Positions 22,623 to 33,805 of a stretch of DNA of 64,000 nucleotides are shown here, in pieces (the first letter of the stretch is position 1; each line of letters opens with the position of its first letter). A model generated the notes under the pieces. The model was not told the DNA's origin. It saw nothing but the letters and a program-made list of their open reading frames with translations, and ran no database searches. Made by a program: the position numbers and the translations under genes. This DNA comes from Cricetomys ansorgei (Eukaryota > Chordata > Mammalia > Rodentia > Nesomyidae), in assembly GCA_026225945.1 (NCBI GenBank), contig JAMJFZ010002884.1, forward strand, positions 1,426,001-1,490,000. The letters run 5' to 3'.

Positions 22623-24370
22623 GACATAGGTAATTTCATCCTTGTTGGAGTATACTAGTAACATTTTAAAACACATGTGTCATGTTTTGGTTTTCTATTT
22701 CAGCAGTTTATCTGGTTGTATGTTTTTATTTCTAAATTTACCATAAGTTTCTAAATCAAGATTTTTTCATACCTGTTCAGTTTTTTATCATTTCCTATGT
22801 CACAAAAACATTTGACTTTTTTTTTTTATCTCAGGAGTAGATATTTTAAAGGGATCCAATAACACTGAACTTGTAAATGCACTTTTAGTTGGATTTAAGT
22901 CTTTAAACTTAAAAAAGGGACTCATGGTTCAGGTTCAAGCATTTTGGATAAGAGATGCTCAATTCTGTGCTTAGAAAGTCAATTCTTTGTCAATATATGT
23001 AGGTGAGGCCAAGTAAAGTTTAGAATGAACACTCTGGTATATGGGTGATATCAAGATGAGGATTATAGATCATAACCAAATGATGTCTAAATTCACATCA
23101 AATATGAATTCCTCCTGGAAGTCAGATTAAGTGTTTAAAGTAACACATGTTGACAAAACTTTCTAGAAAGCAGTGTTCATAGCATCCCCTTACCCTAAGT
23201 AAGGCGAATCAGTATAGCTAAAACAGAACTGTAAACAGTTCAACCCTCATATTTATTTTATGAATGCTATAAAGCAATCTTCATTTAAGAGAGTACAGTC
23301 TAGGGAAATATGATAAATGGCCAGGAGAAGGTAGATCACTCTCTTAGAAAACACAGTTGGACTATGTGATCTCACTTTTCAAGCTATGAAACTTTCTGGA
23401 ATTCTATGTATCAGACTATGTGCAGCTGGATGTATACACTTGTATCCTGGAGGCAAACACTGGTAATACTTGAGTCTAGATGAGATAAGTGTAATGAAAA
23501 AAACACTTATGATGGTATGTGTAGGGTAAAGGACATATCTACAAGCAATTGCAAGGCATAAAAATCCTAGGAATAAAATTCTCAATTTTAAGACGGAAGG
23601 AGCAAAGTATAGTTGCACATCTACTGTGGTAGCTCAGCAGGAAGACACAAACCCTGCCAGACCTCAGTAGAGTGAACCACTATCATGACAAGTGCCATGC
23701 TGGACAGTAGAACTCTGGGCATCTCATCTCAGGGGTTTTTATTGATACCTAAGCTCCTCAAGTGTTCCATTGATAGTACCTGCAGATTGTGAGGAATTTA
23801 ACTAAAGCCAGCACCTGCAGACAATACAAATGCCAAGGCCTAGGCAACCCTTTTCCCAACAGTGCACAAAACAACCATTTTAAACATAACTAAAAATAAA
23901 CCCCTGCATCAACAAAGGGAAGGAATGGTTTTTGCTGGAACTCAGCAGTAACTGTATTGGTTGGAAAGGGGCCACCTGATAGGGGTTGTGGCTTTAGATA
24001 GCACATTGTAGTCTCTGTCGAAATTAAACACAAAAGGAAGGAGATGGAGAATGAATACATCTCACTATCTTCCTCCTCGCTGATATTCATCCAGTGTTTA
24101 TCATTAGCTAGATTCAGCCAGATACTAGAGATGGCAAGAAAACCTTTTGCTATTGTCCATTGAGGTGAACTTCCTTTGTTACAGAACATGGCAGGTAAGG
24201 TCAAAGAATGGTGCTTGGTGATATGCGGGCAAATGGAAAATAACAACTCTATGAGTGGTTTGTATTTCCCCAAACTAAGGTTTCCCATTATACTTCTTCC
24301 AAAGAAATATCTGATTAGCTGCCTTTTTAGCCCAGATATCTGAACACAATGAAGGAGTTGCACTGGCAGT
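22623..24370. other. Intergenic DNA, unassigned
   Basis: No confident repeat or gene. The 157-codon minus-strand frame at 23890-24363 is the second longest in the window but has no domain, no plausible codon-family signature and no flanking splice sites. Part of it may be a very old interspersed repeat. Confidence 0.4.
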
Positions 24371-24422
24371 GGGGGTGTGGTGTGGTTGTGGGGTATGGGA
24401 GGGTGGAGGCTACAAAGGGGGG
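24371..24422 (+). other. G-run cluster, possible G-quadruplex
   Basis: G runs of 5, 4, 3, 3 and 6 within 52 bp on the plus strand: GGGGG 24371-24375, GGGG 24390-24393, GGG 24397-24399, GGG 24401-24403 and GGGGGG at 24417-24422. The loops between runs 2-3-4 are 3 and 1 nt, while the last loop is longer. Confidence 0.5.
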
Positions 24423-24947
24423 TGTTAATTTGAAAGAACCTTTTAAAATGACTTTCCTCTTATAAGAATTATAAGCATAAGATGAATGTTCAAACATGTT
24501 TCTAGGAAAATGGAACCATATTTTAAAGGGATTATTTCTCTTATAAAGCAAGTAGTCCTAAAGAAACCCATTTTCAGCATAAATTTAAATTATCCTTGCA
24601 TGTATTTGGTTCCATCTCACCAAGACTTGTTGTGTCATAAATGCTGGGCTAGCCTAGTTCCTCTTTTGGCCCCTGTGGTCTGGACTAGGCTCTTGAATAC
24701 TAAATCTGTCTCTTCTGACGGCAACTGTGTGGAAAGAAAAGAGAAAACACGGGTCTGATGCGATTCTGAATGAGTGAAAAGGGGACCTCAGAAACAACAT
24801 AGTTTGAGCAAGAAGGCTTCTATGAAACATACACTTTACAAATTGTCAAATGAGCCTCACTAAAGAGGAGGGTCTGACCCCTTCTGAATATTCCAGGGAT
24901 ATAGTAATAGTTAACATTTTGTCTCTATAGCATGATGCCTGAGCCTG

Positions 24948-25312
24948 ATGATTTTTAAAGGAAAGACCTTTATTTAGCTCACAGTTGTAGAAGTTCAAGG
25001 TCATGATGCCTACATTGGCTTAGCTGTATTGAAGGCTCTATTGGCAATACCACCTGAAGATGGATGGCACCTGTTAAACTTAGAGCATACCTTGTTACAG
25101 AATCTAGAGACCCAAAGTTTGGGCTCAGCTTTTTATAATAATTTGTTCTCATGAGAGCTACAAGAGAAGCACTTTAATCCCTTCCAAGGGTATGGATCAC
25201 AACACCCAAGAACATCCCACTAGGTCCAACCTGTTAAAAGACCCCTCTCCTTAAAACACCTTCTCCATTCATGGGCCTTTGGTTGAGAGAAAACCACATC
25301 TAAACCATGGCA
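24948..25312 (-). mobile_element. MaLR-type LTR
   Basis: Minus-strand LTR: 'aaagacctttatttagctca' + 'cagttgtagaagttcaaggt' at the left and, near the right, 'catgggcctttggttgagag' and 'catctaaaccatggcaa', the complement of the LTR 5' end. The pattern is of the older MaLR (MLT/MT) kind. No internal region is attached. Confidence 0.7.
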
Positions 25313-26254
25313 AATGTTCTCTTTAGAGTCTAGGATTCACTCTCCACAGCAATACTAATGTGGATCAGTTTCAAGATAGATTTTTATCCCAAGACAGCCT
25401 TGTGATGGGAAAAAAAAAGGGAAGTTTCAAAGAAAGTAATAGTGGAAGCATTTTATAAGAGGTGGAAGGCATCCTACTTGGTGGCCTTGGGGGAAAGGTG
25501 TGCTATTTCTAGAACTCATAATCAATCTCCAACCAGGCCCAGTAAGCAAGATCTTTCCAAGGAGTCATCTTTACCCCACGCCCTTGGTTTGAGAATATTT
25601 TCAGAACTGGAGGGGGTAGAGCTGAAGGATAATTTATCGCTGGCCTCTCCCTCGGATGTAGAGAGAAGCATTTTCAGCTTCAATTTTCTTTTTGTCTACT
25701 TATGAGATTAGGCTCTCCTGGGGTTGATCTCTTTTCTAAACGCATCAAACCCCCACTGCGTCCTCAAAGCTAACAGCAAATAAACAGTTGCTATGTGTGC
25801 ACACAAATGATTTAGACTTTCATTATACAGAGCTGCTGATATGTAAGTAGGAGGAGACAAAACTGTTTGCTTGGTTTTGACTGCAGCACTACATGCTGCT
25901 GCTTCTCCTTCTGCAGAAGGAAGCTCGAGAGAACAGTCCTTGGAATGGGACTGTTGACAACACGTTGATGCCAGCCTGCATGCATGTGGATAGCACCCTG
26001 GTATTCACCTCCTTTTGTGTAATGCTTCTACTATTTAAGAGGTGCTGGGCAGTTCCATATGGGAAGCAGAAAAAAAAAGGAATAAAATGGGGTAAAGGAA
26101 AAATTAAACATTGTCCTTTCAGAAAACAGTTCTGCTTCTAACTCTTCCCTACAAGAATCACACAGGGGCAGTTTTCCTTCCTTAATAAAGTATCTCTTTG
26201 TACCTTATGTGTTAAAAGACTGTCCCGTTAGGCAACAGGGCAAAGTAAAGGTAG
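25313..26254. other. Intergenic DNA without recognisable repeats
   Basis: About 0.9 kb with no SINE, LINE or LTR I can identify. The 82-codon frame at 25893-26141 begins with six leucines and has a second hydrophobic run, but the leucines come from a CTG/CTT/CTC slippage-like tract ('ctgctgcttctccttctg') and nothing else supports coding. Confidence 0.4.
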
Positions 26255-26352
26255 CTCAGATTTTATAGTCAGACAGATCTAGGTCTAATCTTAAAAATTT
26301 CTTAGTTGTGTGTTCCATGATAATTTACTTAACTTCTCTCAGTTTCTAAACT
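26255..26352 (+). mobile_element. MIR SINE fragment
   Basis: 'gacagatctaggtctaatct', 'cttagttgtgtgttccatga' and 'taatttacttaacttctctc' follow MIR order on the plus strand. Confidence 0.6.
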
Positions 26353-26762
26353 TTCTAAAACATGCTGCCTGCTATTGGCTGTCCTGATCTCCACTCCAGC
26401 AGCTCTAGAAAGTTCCAGTCACACAGTGGCATGGCTCTGCAATAGGTCATGTGCTTTAATGTGCACCCGTAAGTGTGAAACACTGAATAAAATATTGATG
26501 ACGCTCAAACTAGTGTCCCAAGGGAAATTTCCTTTGAACTCCAAACTTATGTGTCCAGCTTTCCTCTCCACACATCTATTTGGATGCCTAGTAGGCTTGG
26601 TAAACTACACATATTTATAACCAAGATCCAAGCGTTCTTTCCTAAAACTACTCTCTAATTAGTGCTATCTTTGTAAGTAAATGACATGAACCTTAGCTGT
26701 TTGCACAGGCTACCTTATTGCATAATGTTTCTCTTATGCCTTTGTCTTTGCTTAACTGCTTT

Positions 26763-26845
26763 TCTAGGGGGTGGGGCTCTGATGATCACATCCAGCGACT
26801 TGATCATGTTAATCATGCACTATATCATTAAGCTATACCTTGTGT
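26763..26845 (-). mobile_element. ID/B4-type tRNA SINE, diverged
   Basis: Complement of an ID-like tRNA region: 'ggggtggggctctgatgatc' followed by 'catgttaatcatgcactat' and 'cattaagctatacct'. Heavily diverged but the blocks are in order. Confidence 0.45.
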
Positions 26846-27107
26846 TCAGCATACTCATATTGAAAATTTCCAGTGCACATAGTTCCTCTTGATATACAAA
26901 ATATCTTCAAGATATCGTATCTATGTGTCATAAGGCAGTGATATAAATACATTACATTAACCTGTGCTAAAGGAAGTTAGTTGTTTTTTCTCCTACTCCT
27001 TCAACTAGTTATTCCTGCAAAACGGTTGGAAGGAGTCACCATAGGCTGTCAAATAAAATGCCCAGTGTCTGGAATAGGTCACCTCTTTTCAAGATGTTGA
27101 TGACTAG

Positions 27108-27535
27108 GGTTCTGTTTCAATTTACCTCTTTTTGATGTGATGAACACAATGACCAAAGCCAAGTTGGGGAGGAAAGGTTTTATTTAGCTTAAATGTTCTG
27201 ATCTTAGTCTATCAATCATTGAAGCAAGACAATGCAGGAACAGTAACCTGCATTAACTTGGAGGCACAAACCGAAGTACAGGCCATGGAAGAATGCTGCT
27301 TGCTGGCTTGTTCTCCATAACTTGTTCTGCCTGCTTTCTTATACAATCCAGGAACACATGCCTAGAAGTGGCATTGCCCACAGTGGACTGGCTCCTCTAT
27401 GTCAATAATTAAGAAAATGCCTTACAGACTTTCTTATAGGCCAATCTGTTGAAGGCATATTCTCAATTAAAGTTCTTTCTTTGTAGACAATCTACCTTGT
27501 ATTAAGTTGATAAAAACCTAACCAGCAAAGTTCCA
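27108..27535 (-). mobile_element. Rodent MaLR LTR, nearly full length
   Basis: Clear minus-strand LTR of the common rodent type: 'aaagccaagttggggaggaaaggttttattt' class block (27157-27187), 'gaatgctgcttgctggcttg' (27291-27310), 'agtggcattgcccacagtgg' (27367-27386), 'aattaagaaaatgccttaca' (27406-27425) and a right end 'gataaaaacctaaccagca', the complement of the LTR 5' end. Confidence 0.85.
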
Positions 27536-28263
27536 TAGAAAACACCTCCAACATTACAGGATATTGCCACTCTTCTTGGTTATCCTCAAGAACATGATGG
27601 GAAAAGCCTATTGCTGAAAATAGCATCTATTTGAGTAATAGGATATGGAGAAGTTAAGCTGGTAGTACCCGCCTAGAAGCTTCATCCATACTGGCTATCT
27701 TTTGAAGTTCTGGAGTGTGCTATATGAGCTACTGGGGGAGAAATGTCATCAGTCTCATCCAGCTATGAGCAACAATAATGACTGAGTTGGCAAGATATGC
27801 TCACTGGTTCAATAGTGGTGTAGGTGTTGTTGGGATAACCAACCACTTTCTAATTTTGATCTGTGGGACATAACTCATGTCTGATAGTATTAACTGGGTC
27901 CAAAAATCTGTGACTAGATAGGTCATAGGCCCTAGGATAGAACCAAATACTATTATTCAGTCAAATTGACCTATCATTAAAATAGCCCCTAAGTTATTAT
28001 TATCATACACATTGATTAGGGCATCTCTCCTCCCTCATTAGATATATTACAGTAGCTGGAGACTAATACAGAGATCCATGACTGGTCAATGTGCAAACAA
28101 TAGGTGGCTTTGGAGTAAGCAACTTTAAATTGGGTATCTACATTAACACCTACCCACACCTTGGCCCTGAGGATCAGAGATGATCATGGAACAGAGGATG
28201 AAGATGGTAAAAGCCAGAGGGAATAGACAATTGTAGCATTTTTTTGTTGCTGTTGTTTTGGGA

Positions 28264-28296
28264 TTTTGTTTGTTTGTTTGTTTGTTTGTTTGTTTT
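28264..28296 (+). repeat. (TTTG)n microsatellite
   Basis: About eight TTTG units in the L1 3' UTR. Reading the minus strand gives the Lys-Gln-Thr-Asn repeats of a spurious frame at 28174-28617. Confidence 0.95.
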
Positions 28297-28512
28297 ACTG
28301 GACATGATAGAGCCTAGCAAAAGTTTTACGTACACATAAAGGCAAAAGATTTTGATCACAAGCAAAAGACCAAAACACACAAAGCCCAGCATGGATAGGG
28401 GAAGGGACCAGAAGTCCCACAACCTATCTGAGGAGCTATTGGCTATTAATGTCTGTTGAGGAAGTGAAGGTGAGTTTCCTTCAGGGACTATGGACCTCAT
28501 GCTCCAGGAAAT

Positions 28513-28624
28513 GGCCCTATATCCATATACACACAGGCAGGCCCTACATCCATATATATATATACAGACAGGTCCTACATCAATATGCATACAGGCAGGC
28601 CTTACTTCCATATACATACAGTCA
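28513..28624 (+). repeat. Four-unit 27-bp minisatellite in L1 3' UTR
   Basis: Units at 28513-28539 (27 bp), 28540-28570 (31 bp), 28571-28597 (27 bp) and 28598-28624 (27 bp). The shared pattern is GGCCCTACATCCATATAC + ACAGGCA. Unit 2 is 4 bp longer because of extra TA steps. The unit start resembles the L1 3' UTR 'gcaggccc' block, so the array probably arose within the L1 copy. Confidence 0.9.
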
Positions 28625-29029
28625 ACTAAATTGATTTAGTTGGTTTTAAAAATAAGAAAGAAAAAAATGAAGTTAGGAGAGAAACTTAGTAGTGGAGTAG
28701 AAATGAATTAGAGTGGAGGCAATAAGGTGAATTTGATCAAAACACACTATATGCATGTATAAAATTCTCAATTTAAAAATGCTGGGAGGAATTTTATGAG
28801 TCCTCCATTTCCTTGGCTCACACCTCCAATCCGCATGCAAGTCTATCAGTTTTTTCTTTCAAGATATACTTCTTATCTGCCTACTTCTCTTATCTTTACT
28901 ACTACCACCCTAAGACATGAGTTATAAAAAAGGTCTTAGCAGAGCTCAGACTCAAATAGAGTATTCTATCCTGATAAAATATATTTCTGAAGCCTTCAGC
29001 AAATATCAGACTAAAAAAAAATACAATTT

Positions 29030-29575
29030 TAGAAACACTTTAATTTAAACAAGAGAAAAGGCACAAAATGTTTCCATTTATAATAGCTACCAAAATCTTA
29101 AGATATTGCAGGGTAAATCTTACACAAAATACAGCAAAACTTATAAAACATTACTGAAGGGCACGAGAAATGATCAAGAAGACACACACATAGGCTTCAA
29201 AATGGAAAGATTTGACATCTTAAAGCATACTAGTTATTTTCAAATGAACTTGTAAATTAAATGTAGTTCCAATAAACACCCATTTCTCTTCTGTGCAATT
29301 TACATTCTAATCTCCACATCTGTGTTCAGATATCAAGACAACATAAAACTTCAATGATTAGCAAGTGTAATGTTGACCCAGGGATAAACAAATAGATGAA
29401 GAGATTAGTGGATAAGAATACAGACTCATGATTACAGGAAACTAGATCTATGAGAAAAATAGTTTAAATCAGCAAAGGAAGGATAGAAAAATCAACAAAT
29501 GGTACTGAGATGTTATTCATTTGGAAAGCAAAATAAAAATATATTTATAACATACCCATTGAAATCCAGATGGAC
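29030..29575 (+). mobile_element. Ancient L1 (L1M) ORF2 remnant, part 1
   Basis: Plus-strand ORF2-like sequence without an open frame. 'aacttataaaacattactga' corresponds to the L1 'aaactacaaaacactgctga' block, followed by 'aaaatggaaagatttgacat', 'tgtagttccaataaacaccc', and 'caacaaatggtactgagatg' in the L1 order. The element resumes at 30624 after younger insertions. Confidence 0.6.
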
Positions 29576-29589
29576 AGAAAAGGTAATAT

Positions 29590-29680
29590 TTGTTCCCCCT
29601 CCCATTCCACTCTCTTAGTCCCCACTCCCTCCCTTTAATAGCCATACTCCTTCTAAATAGTCCTCTTTTCTACTTTTATG

Positions 29681-29744
<64 letters not shown>

Positions 29745-29860
29745 TTTAAAGTTCACATATGAGAGAAAACATTAGATATTTATATTTTTAAGTTTGGCTT
29801 GTTTTGTTTGACATGATGATCAGTTCTAACAATTTATGACTCAAATGGAAAATAATCCTC
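29590..29860 (-). mobile_element. Rodent L1 fragment carrying a GT tract
   Basis: 'tagtccccactccctccctt', 'agccatactccttctaaata' and, after the GT tract, 'atatgagagaaaacattag' and 'tttgacatgatgatcagttc' match the complement of the rodent L1 ORF2/3' UTR junction. Confidence 0.55.
29685..29743. repeat. (GT)n microsatellite
   Basis: About 27 GT units, the longest GT run in the window, with a TA interruption near each end. Probably expanded from a short GT run in the L1 fragment around it. Confidence 0.96.
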
Positions 29861-29867
29861 AATTTAC

Positions 29868-29884
29868 CAAAAAAAAAAAAAAAA
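29868..29884. repeat. Poly(A) run
   Basis: About 17 A residues at the junction between the L1 fragment and the following SINE. Confidence 0.9.
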
Positions 29885-29889
29885 TGTCA

Positions 29890-30170
29890 ACATCTAAGAA
29901 GATGCTTCAGTTGGTAAAGTGATTGCTGAAAAAGCACGAGGTCTGGAGTTCAGATCCTCATCACCCATGTGCAATTTGGGCATGGTGGTATGTGCCTGCA
30001 GTCCCAGTCAGAGTAGTCTCAAGCACGAGTGTAACTGCTAGCCAGTCTAACTAGATGACCAAGCTCCAGGTTTATTAATAGATTCTATCCCAAACACTGG
30101 GGTAAAGAACAATCAAGGGAGACACTTGATGTTCAGACTTCTGCCTCCAGACACAAATGCCCATGTGCAC

Positions 30171-30174
<4 letters not shown>
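29890..30174 (+). mobile_element. Composite B4/RSINE-type SINE
   Basis: A tRNA-like start ('gatgcttcagttggtaaagt', 'aaaaagcacgaggtctggag', 'ttcagatcctcatcaccca') is followed by a B1-like 'gggcatggtggtatgtgcct' + 'gcagtcccag' and by 'gaccaagctccaggtt', 'cttctgcctccagacacaaa' and the CA tail. This layout is typical of rodent composite SINEs in which a tRNA head is fused to B1-derived sequence. Confidence 0.65.
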
Positions 30175-30222
<48 letters not shown>

Positions 30223-30276
30223 GGAGAAAGAGAGAGTGTGAAAGTGAGAGACAGAGAGACAGAGAGACAGAGAGAG
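30175..30276. repeat. (CA)n then (GA)n compound microsatellite
   Basis: About 22 CA units (30175-30219) pass into GA-rich sequence with a repeated GACAGAGA motif (30220-30276). It is the tail of the composite SINE to its left. Confidence 0.95.
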
Positions 30277-30623
30277 ATACACAAATAAATCACTAAATAA
30301 CAAAGAAAATACATTCAAAATTGTAAGTAGAAAGGAATTTCCAATTAAGACACAAAAGGCAGAAGCCATGTATTTAAGGACCAATATACCTAACTCTGTT
30401 TAAATCAGAATTTCCCTTCAATGAAAATGCCTGATTGATTTTTCTGGCCCCTAAGCTGAGGGACAAAATGTGATTAGTTCCAGCCAGTGTGTTGTGAGGA
30501 ATGGTGACATATGCCACCTCGAAGCTGAAGTGTTTGCGTTTTTGCCAGGATGAGCCCTTGCAAAGCTTTGTTTCCATTCTCCCATGTTGCTAGGCAGCAT
30601 TCTACTTAAGACAGCCTGAGGCA
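30277..30623. other. Intergenic DNA between two halves of an old L1, unassigned
   Basis: No confident repeat. By position it could be inserted sequence or unrecognisably diverged L1. Confidence 0.35.
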
Positions 30624-30835
30624 ATGATGAGACAGAGGAGCACTTCCAGCCAACCAGTAAAAGAAAGGGCCAACCTCAAACTGGAAAAGGATATTTGTAA
30701 AGAAGATAGATATTTACAACAAAGGCTCAATCTAGAATATTTTAAGAACTACACATTAAAAAGGAAAACTATGAACAATTCAATAAAAAACACTGGCAAA
30801 GAGTATGATGAAGCAGTTAAGTGATGAGAAAACCT
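30624..30835 (+). mobile_element. Ancient L1 (L1M) ORF2 remnant, part 2
   Basis: 'ctggaaaaggatatttgtaa', 'tctagaatattttaagaact' and 'gaacaattcaataaaaaaca' correspond to the L1 ORF2 blocks that follow those at 29030-29575. A 66-codon frame (30624-30824) survives and is rich in Lys and Asn, as is this part of L1 ORF2, but it is a fragment. Confidence 0.5.
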
Positions 30836-31029
30836 GATAGGTTGTTTAACTGTCTAAAGCTCTGGAAATACAAGTTAATGTAACAATGATTCAGTAAGTA
30901 GTACAACTGGTTTAATTACAAGGCAACAGTTTATATCCATTGGTTTAGTAAATTAGTGAAAACATAGTGATATTATTGGTGTGAAATAAGAATTATTCCA
31001 GTTAGTTGGAATATAAATTGGTTTTCTAT

Positions 31030-31385
31030 TTTACTTTCTGAGATGTGATAAAATACTGCAACCAAAAGCAAGTTAGGGAAGGAAAGGATTTATCTGCCTT
31101 ACCTGTTCAGGTCATAGTCATTCAGTGAGGGAAATCAAAGCAGAAACTTGGAAGAATGCTGCTTGCTGACTCACTCACTTAGCTATCCTTATACAGCCCA
31201 AGACTACCTGCCCAGGGAATGGCATCGCCTACAGTGGGCTAGGCACTTTTACATCAGTGGACAATCAAGAAAATCCCTCACAGATATCTCCTAGGCCAAA
31301 CTGATTTGGGAAATCCCTCACTAGACACTTTCCTTTCAGGTGACTCTAGGTTGGGATAAGTTAATTCCAAAAGCTAACAACAATT
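31030..31385 (-). mobile_element. Rodent MaLR LTR
   Basis: Minus-strand LTR related to the copy at 27108: 'ccaaaagcaagttagggaag', 'gaatgctgcttgctgactca', 'gggaatggcatcgcctacag', 'caatcaagaaaatccctcac'. A short second copy of 'aaatccctcac' near 31311 suggests a small internal duplication. Confidence 0.8.
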
Positions 31386-32739
31386 GCTATAGACCTTCCA
31401 CAAAAAAAGTCAATTTTGAGGTTGAAAACATAGGTATAATATACCTAAAGCTGGAAGTTTTATCTTCATGAACATGCTGTGGAGAAATTAGTAGAAGAGC
31501 CCCAAGCAGTATGAAATAATGATTGACAATGCCACTAATTTTTGAAATGGAGCTATCAAACATATAGGTAAAGAAATGGGGAAACAAATTTGGTACAATA
31601 TTTGATAGAAGCTAAAATGAATGAATTGGAGTCACATGTTGGGGCATCTCTAAACATTATTTTCAGCCAGGTAATTGCAGAATGGCTTCACACTATAACT
31701 TTTATACAAAGTTTAGAAATATATAAAAATACTGTTAGTCATATATTTTTTTCATAATATTCATGCCTCCCTTCACAACTTCTACTGGAATAACAAGATA
31801 AAACTTAACATATTGCATTTATCTGATGATGTTATTGAGACAAGTTCAATGGAGAAAACTTACATCCAGAAGAAAAGAAGAAATTAAACCACAGACATGT
31901 GTTTAAGCAGACATATATGTTTGTAAACACAGACATGTATGTAAACACATACATGAAAATGGAAGAGAGTGTTCAGAGATTGCATTATTAAAAAAGCACT
32001 TTCAATACTAGCTTGTCGTTTTGACTCTAAATGTCACAACTGTTGAATTATTCTTTATGTCTTCTCTGTTTCCGATGCTTATCAATTTCATTGATACCCT
32101 CTCTGTTGGGCTCAGTGAGACTAATTTTACATATATTTTTTGTCACAATTTCTAGGCAGATGTCAAATTTGAGAGATACAGACAGGATTAGGAAAAGAAG
32201 TTAAGAAATGAGTTCCAAAGGCAATATTGGGCTATTTTCCTCAAGCATTGCTCTAGTCATCCTTTCCTTATAGTTTTGCACCGTTTTCTGCTACTTAAGA
32301 TTGTATGTGACATTGGATATCTGTGAGAAAAAGTGTTGTATGGTAGGCTTTCCGAGTGTTCCATATTCAGAGGACTATCTTTAACTCTTCTAGATTCAGT
32401 AAGATTCTCCCATTTTGGAAGACCTGCCATGAGATTTCAAGCCCAAACACTACACAGGTACTATTAGCATCATTTGATTTTAGGCCAGGGGATGTTAGAA
32501 TGTAGTTCTCTTAATTATAAGGCCACCTTTTTTATTGACCTTTGCTTAGGATTCTTTGAGGTGAATTTGAGAATTATACTAATTGGTTCATAAATATTAC
32601 AAATGCACATGCATGGTTTATTTAAAAATACATATGAACTTACATAGACTGTGACAGGACATACAAGACTTCACAGGTTCAAACCAGAAAAAATAGCTGA
32701 AAATATTTTGTATAAAAATTTTAATAAAAGAAACATATA
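31386..32739. other. Intergenic DNA, unassigned
   Basis: A/T-rich, with no confident repeat, gene or motif. 31880-31960 contains repeated 'agacatgt/taaacacatacat' phrases, too irregular to call an array. Confidence 0.35.
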
Positions 32740-32861
32740 GGTTTTTTAAAATTTTTTGAGATTATAATCAAATTACAACATTTCTCCCTTCTTTTTCTTT
32801 CCTCCAAACTCTCCGATTGTACCTCTCTATTCTCTTTTAAATTTATGGCCATGTATTTATG

Positions 32862-32907
<46 letters not shown>

Positions 32908-33600
32908 GCAATTACTATATATACATTCTATATTACATGCAATTAAATATTTATATAAATATATACATATACATGTATATATGGGTGTGCATATGTGTGT
33001 GTGTATTTCTAAATATTACTTGCTCATTCCATATAATGTTACTTGTTTGTATGTTTTCAAGGCTGACTGATTGACACTGGACAATCAATAGGTGTGGTCC
33101 TCCCTGGAGAAGACCACATTTCCCATTCTTAACTCTTCTTAGTTGTCTATAGTTCTTTTTGTGTGGAGTTTAGGCTTTGTAGGTTTTTTTCCCATTCACT
33201 GGTATGTCCACTGGTGTTGCTTTTGTTCTGCTCACATTTGGTAACTCATGTTAGTGAGACTTTATGGTTGTAGCTTCTGATATTATTAGAAGGGACACTC
33301 TCACAGCAAACTCCCTGGTCCTCTGTCTTTACAATCCTTCTGAACCATTTTCTTCCATATTCCTGGAGCCTTTGGTGCAAGAGTATTTTGTACATGTATC
33401 CATTGGAACTGGCCTCCACAACTCTGCATATTGATTGACTGTGGTTTTCTGAAATTCTCAAATTTCCTTGTTTAACTGCATGCTTACTTCGTTCATGGTA
33501 ATTTTATGTGATAGGAAACCATCACCACAAACCAGTTTTAGGAAATTTATGATTGTATTCAGAATGTACTCCTTATAGCAATAAATTATTGGAAATTTCA
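32740..33600 (-). mobile_element. Rodent L1 (Lx-like) 3' UTR, 5'-truncated
   Basis: Long minus-strand L1 3' UTR: 'tttgagattataatcaaatt' + 'acaacatttctccc' at the 3' end (left), a (TA)n expansion, then 'taatgttacttgtttgtatg', 'gtgtggtcctccctggagaa', 'ctggtatgtccactggtgtt', 'ctctcacagcaaactccctg' and 'actctgcatattgattgact' in L1 order. No ORF2 is present. Confidence 0.85.
32867..32905. repeat. (TA)n microsatellite in L1 3' UTR
   Basis: About 19 TA units. Uninterrupted TA tracts of this length easily extrude cruciforms. Confidence 0.95.
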
Positions 33601-33694
33601 GGAATTACAGAAAATTTATACGTATAGTTTTTAATTATTTATATTCCAATAAAATGGATATAATTTTGTCATTGAAATTTTTATACTATCAGAA

Positions 33695-33805
33695 ATGCAT
33701 TTTTTCTTGAGATAAGGTCAAATATTGTATTGAAAGTTGTCCTCTAACTCACTATATAGCTCAAGCTTGTCTCAAAATTTCAGCAATTCCAACATACCTA
33801 GTTTA
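33695..33805 (-). mobile_element. Old B1 SINE
   Basis: Complement of a diverged B1: 'tttttcttgagataaggtca', 'tcctctaactcactatatag' and 'ctcaagcttgtctcaaaatt'. It lacks the right-hand 'ccagc' end. Confidence 0.55.

Larger units (their letters stand above)
27560..28785 (+). mobile_element. Rodent L1 (Lx-like) 3' UTR, 5'-truncated
   Basis: Plus-strand L1 3' UTR: 'gagttggcaagatatgctca' (27784-27803), 'gactagataggtcataggcc', 'gactaatacagagatccatg', 'gtaaaagccagagggaatag' (28207-28226), 'cctatctgaggagctattgg', then a purine-rich stretch and the terminus 'tttgatcaaaacacactata' + 'tgcatgtataaaattctcaa' ending near 28785. The left edge is indistinct beside the MaLR LTR. No ORF2 is left. A TTTG run and a 27-bp minisatellite have expanded inside it. 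Confidence 0.8.

Noticed and set aside
23890..24363. 157-codon minus-strand open frame
   Set aside because: No recognisable motif, no splice sites, and A/T-rich non-coding character. Possibly an old repeat.
25893..26141. 82-codon frame starting with six leucines, resembling a signal peptide
   Set aside because: The leucine run is a CTG/CTT/CTC low-complexity tract. No acceptor or donor, promoter or family match supports a gene.
28174..28617. 147-codon minus-strand frame with Cys/Tyr/Gly repeats
   Set aside because: The repeats come from the 27-bp minisatellite and (TTTG)n inside an L1 3' UTR.
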